From Streptomyces violens (GTDB lineage Bacteria; Actinomycetota; Actinomycetes; Streptomycetales; Streptomycetaceae), in assembly GCF_000717745.1 (NCBI RefSeq), contig NZ_JOBH01000007.1, forward strand, positions 186,001 through 250,000: a stretch of 64,000 nucleotides of DNA, in the 5' to 3' direction. The first letter of the stretch is position 1. Each line of letters opens with the position of its first letter. The notes beneath the pieces are model-generated. The model worked only from the letters and a program-made list of their open reading frames with translations. It was not told the DNA's origin and made no database searches. The position numbers and the translations under genes were made by a program. Shown here piece by piece: positions 60,403-64,000 of this stretch.

Positions 60403-61371
60403 TCACCGGTACCCGGTCACATCCGCCGGCTTCTCCGGCCCCTGCACCTCCTTCATGTACCGCCAGGCGTCCGGCGCCGAGCCGTCCACGTCCGTGAAGC
60501 CGTACACCTTCGCCAGCCCGCCGCTGGACAGCGACTGTCCGTTCCACCGCGCCACGTCCGGATCGGTGGCCAGCGCCGCCAGCGCGCGCCCCACGAAGAC
60601 GGGCGTCTCGGAGATCGCGAAGTGCGGGTTCTGGGCGCAGCCGTCCCGCCAGTTCTCCTCCGTCACCTTGAAGTACGTGTCGAGCATCGCCTCCGAGCGC
60701 AGCCACCCCGGCGTGAGGCAGACCGCCGTACAGCCGTACTCCGCCAGCTCCTCCCCCAGGTCCCGCGCGATCCGGATCGGCGCGCTCTTGGCGAGGTCGT
60801 AGTAGAGCGGCTTGCGGTACTCACGGTTCGACTCGGCCGTGCCGTCCGTCACCTCCACGAGCAGCCCGCCGCGCCGCCGGATCAGCAGCGGCAGCGCGTA
60901 CCGGCTGGTGATCAGGTGGCTCTCGATGCCCAGCCGCAGCACCCGCAGCCCCTTGTCGAGATCGTGCTCCCACGCCTTCTTGTCCCACTCGACGTGCCGG
61001 TCACCGCCCCAGAGGTCGTTGACCAGCACGTCCAGCCGCCCGTGGTCCCGTTCGATCCGCTCCACCAGCGCGCGCACCTGATCCGGCTCCAGGTGATCGA
61101 CCCGTACCGCGATCCCAGTGCCTCCCGCGGCGGTCACCCGCTCCGCCGTCCCCTCGATCGTCTCGGTCGCCCGGCCCACCTCGCTGACGTGGTCCCGCGT
61201 CGTCCGTCCCGTGACGTAGACGACCGCGCCGGCCCGGCCCAGCTCCACCGCCATCGCCCGCCCCGCGCCCCGCGTGGCCCCGGCGACCAGCGCCACCTTC
61301 CCCGCCAGCGCCCGCTCTCCCCGGTGCCCATCGCTGTTCGTACCGCTCTGCTGCTGCATGTCCGTCTCCAT
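60403..61371 (-). CDS. short-chain dehydrogenase/reductase
   Basis: The 322-residue enzyme has the NAD(P) site VALVAGATRGAGRAMAVEL (T-G-x3-G-x-G type), LVNDLWGGD in place of the usual NNAG, and a YYDLAKSAPIRIARDLGEEL region that corresponds to the YxxxK active site (Tyr with Lys four residues on). An unusual long C-terminal part after ATDPDVARWNG suggests a dedicated substrate. ATG 61371 or 61359 (four codons in) are both possible. It overlaps no neighbour and ends seven bases from the WYL gene. Confidence 0.88.
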   Translation of the reverse strand: METDMQQQSGTNSDGHRGERALAGKVALVAGATRGAGRAMAVELGRAGAVVYVTGRTTRDHVSEVGRATETIEGTAERVTAAGGTGIAVRVDHLEPDQVRALVERIERDHGRLDVLVNDLWGGDRHVEWDKKAWEHDLDKGLRVLRLGIESHLITSRYALPLLIRRRGGLLVEVTDGTAESNREYRKPLYYDLAKSAPIRIARDLGEELAEYGCTAVCLTPGWLRSEAMLDTYFKVTEENWRDGCAQNPHFAISETPVFVGRALAALATDPDVARWNGQSLSSGGLAKVYGFTDVDGSAPDAWRYMKEVQGPEKPADVTGYR

Positions 61372-61503
61372 ACCGCGACCCTCACACCCAAACCCGTCAC
61401 CTCCTGTCCGCTTTTCCGGTGAATTCCGTGTCGGTAACGACCCGGACGGATGCCCGCGCTCCGCGTGCGCGGCCGGGCGGCAAGCTGGATGCTGGACCCT
61501 GTG

Positions 61504-62028
61504 ATGGACGAGACGGAGTTCTGGGAGCTCATCGACGACTCCCGCGAGGCGGCCGAGGACGACCCCGAGGAACAGGCCGATCTGCTGATCGAGCGGCTGA
61601 TGCGGCTCGATCCCGACGCCGTGATCGACTTCGCCCGGCACTTCGAGGCGCGCTACAACCGCGCGTACACCTGGGACCTGTGGGCCGCCGCCGCGATCCT
61701 GCTGGACGGCGCGAGCGACGACGCCTTCGACTACTTCCGCTGCTGGCTGATCGGGCAAGGCCGGGAGGTCTTCGAGGGCGCGCTGCACGATCCCGACCGG
61801 CTGGCCGACCTCCTCCCGGACTTCGACGAGGAGGAGGACGGCGACGCGGAGGACCTGGGGTACGCGGCGGACGAGGCGTACGAACGCCTCACCGGCATCG
61901 TGATGCCCGACCTCGGCCTCGCCCCCGCACCCCGCGAACCACTCGGCACCGTCATCGACTTCGAGGACGACGCGGCCCTGGAGGAACGCTTCCCCGCCCT
62001 GTGGGAACGCTTCCGGGGCGAGTCTTAG
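61504..62028 (+). CDS. DUF4240 domain protein
   Basis: The 174-residue acidic protein starts MDETEFWELIDDSREAAEDDPEEQADLLIERLMRLDPDAVIDFARHFEARYNRAYTWDLWAAA, the DUF4240 core, with FDYFRCWLIGQGREVFEGAL. A variable acidic stretch (DEEEDGDAEDLG) follows. I chose ATG 61504, directly after a GTG at 61501. It is divergent from the SDR gene; the 130-base gap carries an unrecognised promoter. No function is known to me. Confidence 0.88.
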   Translation: MDETEFWELIDDSREAAEDDPEEQADLLIERLMRLDPDAVIDFARHFEARYNRAYTWDLWAAAAILLDGASDDAFDYFRCWLIGQGREVFEGALHDPDRLADLLPDFDEEEDGDAEDLGYAADEAYERLTGIVMPDLGLAPAPREPLGTVIDFEDDAALEERFPALWERFRGES

Positions 62029-62040
62029 GGGGAAGGCCGG

Positions 62041-62100
62041 CGGCAGGGCGTACGGGTAAGGCCGCCGGCAGGTCGTACGGGTAAGGCCGCCGGCAGGGCG
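62041..62100. repeat. 25-base tandem repeat, about 2.4 copies
   Basis: Units at 62041-62065 and 62066-62090 differ at one base and start CGGCAGGGCGTACGGGTAAG, with a partial third copy to 62100. They lie in the 74-base gap between the convergent DUF4240 and GNAT genes. Confidence 0.9.
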
Positions 62101-62102
62101 CC

Positions 62103-62624
62103 TCAGCCCGTGGTGGCTGCGGCCCCGTCCAGCCACCGCCCCATCAGCACGTCATCCACGTACTGCCCCTCCAACCGGAACTCCCCCGGCAGTACGCCCT
62201 CCACCCGGAACCCCGCCGACTCGTACAGCCGCCGGGCCGGCGCGTTGTGCCCCAGCACCCGCAGCGTCATCCGCTGCGCGCCCTCCGCCACCGCCCGGCC
62301 GATCGCCGCGTCGAGCAGCGCGCGGGCCACCCCGCGGCCGCGCGCCCACTCGTCCACGGCCAGCCCCTGTATCTGCCGCACATGGGCGTTGGAGGCCAAC
62401 GGGATCGGCCGTACCAGGCGCAGGTACCCGGCCGTCCGGCCGTCCGCCTCCGCCACCAGGAAGTCGTCCGGCACGTGCCAGGCGTCGAAGAACGGGTCGT
62501 ACGGCGGCTCCGGGCGCGGCTGGACGGAGTGCAGCGGCGACCAGGTCCGCCTGTCCAGCGCCCCCAGCGCCGCCTCGTCGGCGGGCACGGCAGTACGTAC
62601 GATCGGCTCGGGCATGCCGGTCAC
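62103..62624 (-). CDS. GNAT-family N-acetyltransferase
   Basis: The 173-residue protein has an N-terminal strand (IVRTAVPADEAALGALDRRTW), a middle beta-sheet, and the acetyl-CoA pyrophosphate loop in VDEWARGRGVARALLDAAIGRAV (R/Q-x-x-G-x-G/A). Its C-terminal LRVLGHNAPARRLYESAGFRVEGVLPGEF is typical. It could acetylate small amines or protein N termini; the substrate is not clear. A second in-frame Met (62615) is possible. Confidence 0.93.
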   Translation of the reverse strand: MTGMPEPIVRTAVPADEAALGALDRRTWSPLHSVQPRPEPPYDPFFDAWHVPDDFLVAEADGRTAGYLRLVRPIPLASNAHVRQIQGLAVDEWARGRGVARALLDAAIGRAVAEGAQRMTLRVLGHNAPARRLYESAGFRVEGVLPGEFRLEGQYVDDVLMGRWLDGAAATTG

Positions 62625-62662
62625 TGTCCCACGCGTGTGCCGTCACGGGCAGTATGGGGACC

Positions 62663-63547
62663 ATGCGGATCGCGATCACCGGCTCGACCGGTCTCATCGG
62701 CACGGCTCTCCTGCGGTCACTGCGCGCGGACGGCCACGAGGTGCTGCGCCTCGTCCGGCACGCGCCACGCGCCGCCGACGAAGTGGCCTGGGATCCCGAA
62801 CGGCAGACCGTCGACGCCGCGTCGCTCGCCGGCTGCGACTCCGTGGTCCACCTAGCGGGCGCCGGCATCGGCGACCACCGCTGGACGCCCGCCTACAAGA
62901 AGCGGATCCGCGACAGCAGGGTGCTCGGCACCGCCGCGATCGCCGAGGCCCTCGCCTCCCTCGACACCCCGCCGCGCTCCTTCGTCTGCGGCAGCGCGAT
63001 CGGTTACTACGGCGACACCGGCGAGCGCCGCGTGGACGAAACCGCCCCGCCCGGCGACGACTTCCTCGCCAAGGTCTGCGTCGACTGGGAGGCGGCCGCC
63101 GACCCGGCCGTCGAAGCCGGTATCCGTACCACCTTCCCGCGCACCGGCCTGGTCGTCTCGCGCACGGGCGGCGCCTGGGGCCGGCTCTTCCCGCTGTTCA
63201 GGGCCGGACTCGGCGGCCGCCTCGGCGACGGCAGCCAGTACTGGTCGTACATCTCCCTACACGACCACATCCGCGCCCTGCGCCACCTCATCGACGACGA
63301 GACGCTGTCGGGCCCGGTGAACCTCACGGCCCCCGAGCCGGTCACCAACCGCGCGGCAACGGCCGCCATGGGAAAGGCCCTCCACCGCCCCACCCTCCTC
63401 ACCGTCCCCGCACCGGCCCTCCGCCTGGCCCTGGGCGACCTCGCCACCAACACCCTCCAAAGCCAACGCGTCCTCCCCACCCGCCTCCTGAACAACGGCT
63501 TCACCTTCACCCACCCAACAATCCTGTCGGCGATCGCTGCCGCGTAG
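62663..63547 (+). CDS. TIGR01777 family NAD(P)-binding epimerase/oxidoreductase
   Basis: The 294-residue protein starts MRIAITGSTGLIGTALLRSLRADGHEV, a Rossmann dinucleotide site, and has AGAGIGDHRWTPAYKKRIRDSRVLGT, FVCGSAIGYYGDTGERRVDE and a C-terminal DUF1731-like domain (LLNNGFTFTHPTILSAI). It matches the SDR39U1/TIGR01777 group, whose substrate is unclear. I used ATG 62663, with ATG 62654 as an alternative. In Streptomyces this gene lies near the lipoate genes. Confidence 0.93.
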   Translation: MRIAITGSTGLIGTALLRSLRADGHEVLRLVRHAPRAADEVAWDPERQTVDAASLAGCDSVVHLAGAGIGDHRWTPAYKKRIRDSRVLGTAAIAEALASLDTPPRSFVCGSAIGYYGDTGERRVDETAPPGDDFLAKVCVDWEAAADPAVEAGIRTTFPRTGLVVSRTGGAWGRLFPLFRAGLGGRLGDGSQYWSYISLHDHIRALRHLIDDETLSGPVNLTAPEPVTNRAATAAMGKALHRPTLLTVPAPALRLALGDLATNTLQSQRVLPTRLLNNGFTFTHPTILSAIAAA

Positions 63548-63650
63548 CCCGCCTGCGCAGAGCAGGGCCTCCACGTCCCCTGCGGCGCCACACCCCCTGA
63601 CTCAGCCCTTCGAATCAGCCGTCGCCTGCTGTTGCGTTCGAACACGGCTG

Positions 63651-63776
63651 TTCCCGCGCGACACCTTGACGCAGACCAACGTCGGAGCCACCGACAACAT
63701 CCTGAAGCGCCCCCTCGGCCTCGGCACGGTCGACCGCATCTACTCCACCGTCACCCTGGAGATCACCTCGGCGTGA
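63651..63776 (+). pseudogene. 3' remnant of an unidentified coding sequence
   Basis: One plus-strand frame reads RDTLTQTNVGATDNILKRP, then LGLGTVDRIYSTVTLEITSA and a stop at 63774. The composition is normal for coding sequence, but no start is present upstream and the preceding residues are not coherent. I cannot name the family. The remaining bases to 64000 are GC-rich, with a purine-rich GGGGCGGGG run near 63925, and hold no gene I support. Confidence 0.4.
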
Positions 63777-64000
63777 GCCCCCATCGTCTGCGGACGCGGC
63801 GCTCTCGTCCCGGCCCCGCCCCGGACGCTGGCCCCCGGGGGCACGGTGGAAGGGGCCGAGGGAGCCGAGGCGGGGCGAGGCTGGGTAGGGGCGAAGCCGG
63901 CGGACAGGATCGAGGCCCGAGCCGGGGCGGGGCGGGGTCAGGGGCGGGGGTGTCCCCACCCCCCTTTGCCGGCGGCATGCCTTCTGTGGCTTGCCAGTGG

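Noticed and set aside
63615..63959. Minus-strand open frame of 114 codons at the right edge
   Set aside because: The protein is Pro- and Arg-rich low complexity without a ribosome site and overlaps the plus-strand coding remnant.
1..64000. Mobile elements, CRISPR array, tRNA or rRNA genes
   Set aside because: No transposase motif, spaced repeat array or RNA gene signature was seen on either strand.

Overview
The window reads as chromosomal core DNA of a Streptomyces or very close relative. GC is very high, third codon positions are almost always G or C, GTG starts and leaderless-looking starts are common, and gene content and order match the conserved Streptomyces block carrying the bcc-aa3 respiratory genes, nadA, pspA, cob genes, pepA, lpd, sucB and aceE. 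I see no tRNA, rRNA, insertion sequence, prophage or CRISPR array. Two short GC-rich intergenic elements of types that recur widely in Streptomyces genomes lie between convergent genes (2098-2131 and 17438-17466).

Layout. 1-7.2 kb: phospholipid acyltransferase (partial), esterase, then a minus-strand set of metallophosphoesterase, SRPBCC protein, ArsA-like ATPase, DUF5304 protein, glucokinase and an EEP-fold hydrolase. 7.4-17.4 kb: acyl-CoA synthetase, PimB'-like mannosyltransferase, a lipoprotein metalloprotease, two paralogous NlpC/P60 cell-wall hydrolases, a coiled-coil NYN protein, a zinc-ribbon protein, and a rhomboid protease overlapping a stand-alone RAM-domain protein. 17.5-20.4 kb: a cysteine desulfurase-like enzyme behind a SAM-IV-type riboswitch leader, then trpD. 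20.5-30 kb: the respiratory supercomplex, qcrB, qcrA, qcrC and ctaE, then ctaF, ctaD and ctaC, interrupted by a receiver-like protein and an L,D-transpeptidase. 30.3-36.8 kb: a desulfurase-TusA fusion, an adenosine kinase-like enzyme, an IscA/ErpA protein and nadA, a sulfur, Fe-S and NAD neighbourhood. 36.9-43.4 kb: a large RND pump, a two-component system, and PspAA with PspA. 43.7-49.2 kb: a DUF3043 protein, a methyltransferase that appears to start at CTG, and the cobalamin nucleotide-loop genes cobU, cobT and cobS. 49.3-59.2 kb: a GH114 lipoprotein, leucyl aminopeptidase, then lpd, sucB, a GntR regulator and aceE, forming the 2-oxoacid dehydrogenase set. 59.4-64 kb: a WYL regulator, an SDR enzyme, a DUF4240 protein, a GNAT acetyltransferase, a TIGR01777 epimerase and a broken coding remnant.

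The least ordinary element is the leader of the gene ending at 18938 (minus strand, 19261 down to 18939). It holds a SAM-IV-type aptamer, a hairpin that can switch pairing with a Shine-Dalgarno sequence, a five-codon reading frame (Met-Gln-Arg-Met-Arg) and a GC hairpin followed by four T that begins at that frame's stop codon. This suggests, as inference, a riboswitch acting through translation of a tiny leader peptide to control termination. Functions are assigned from recognisable motifs and gene order only; no database search was possible.
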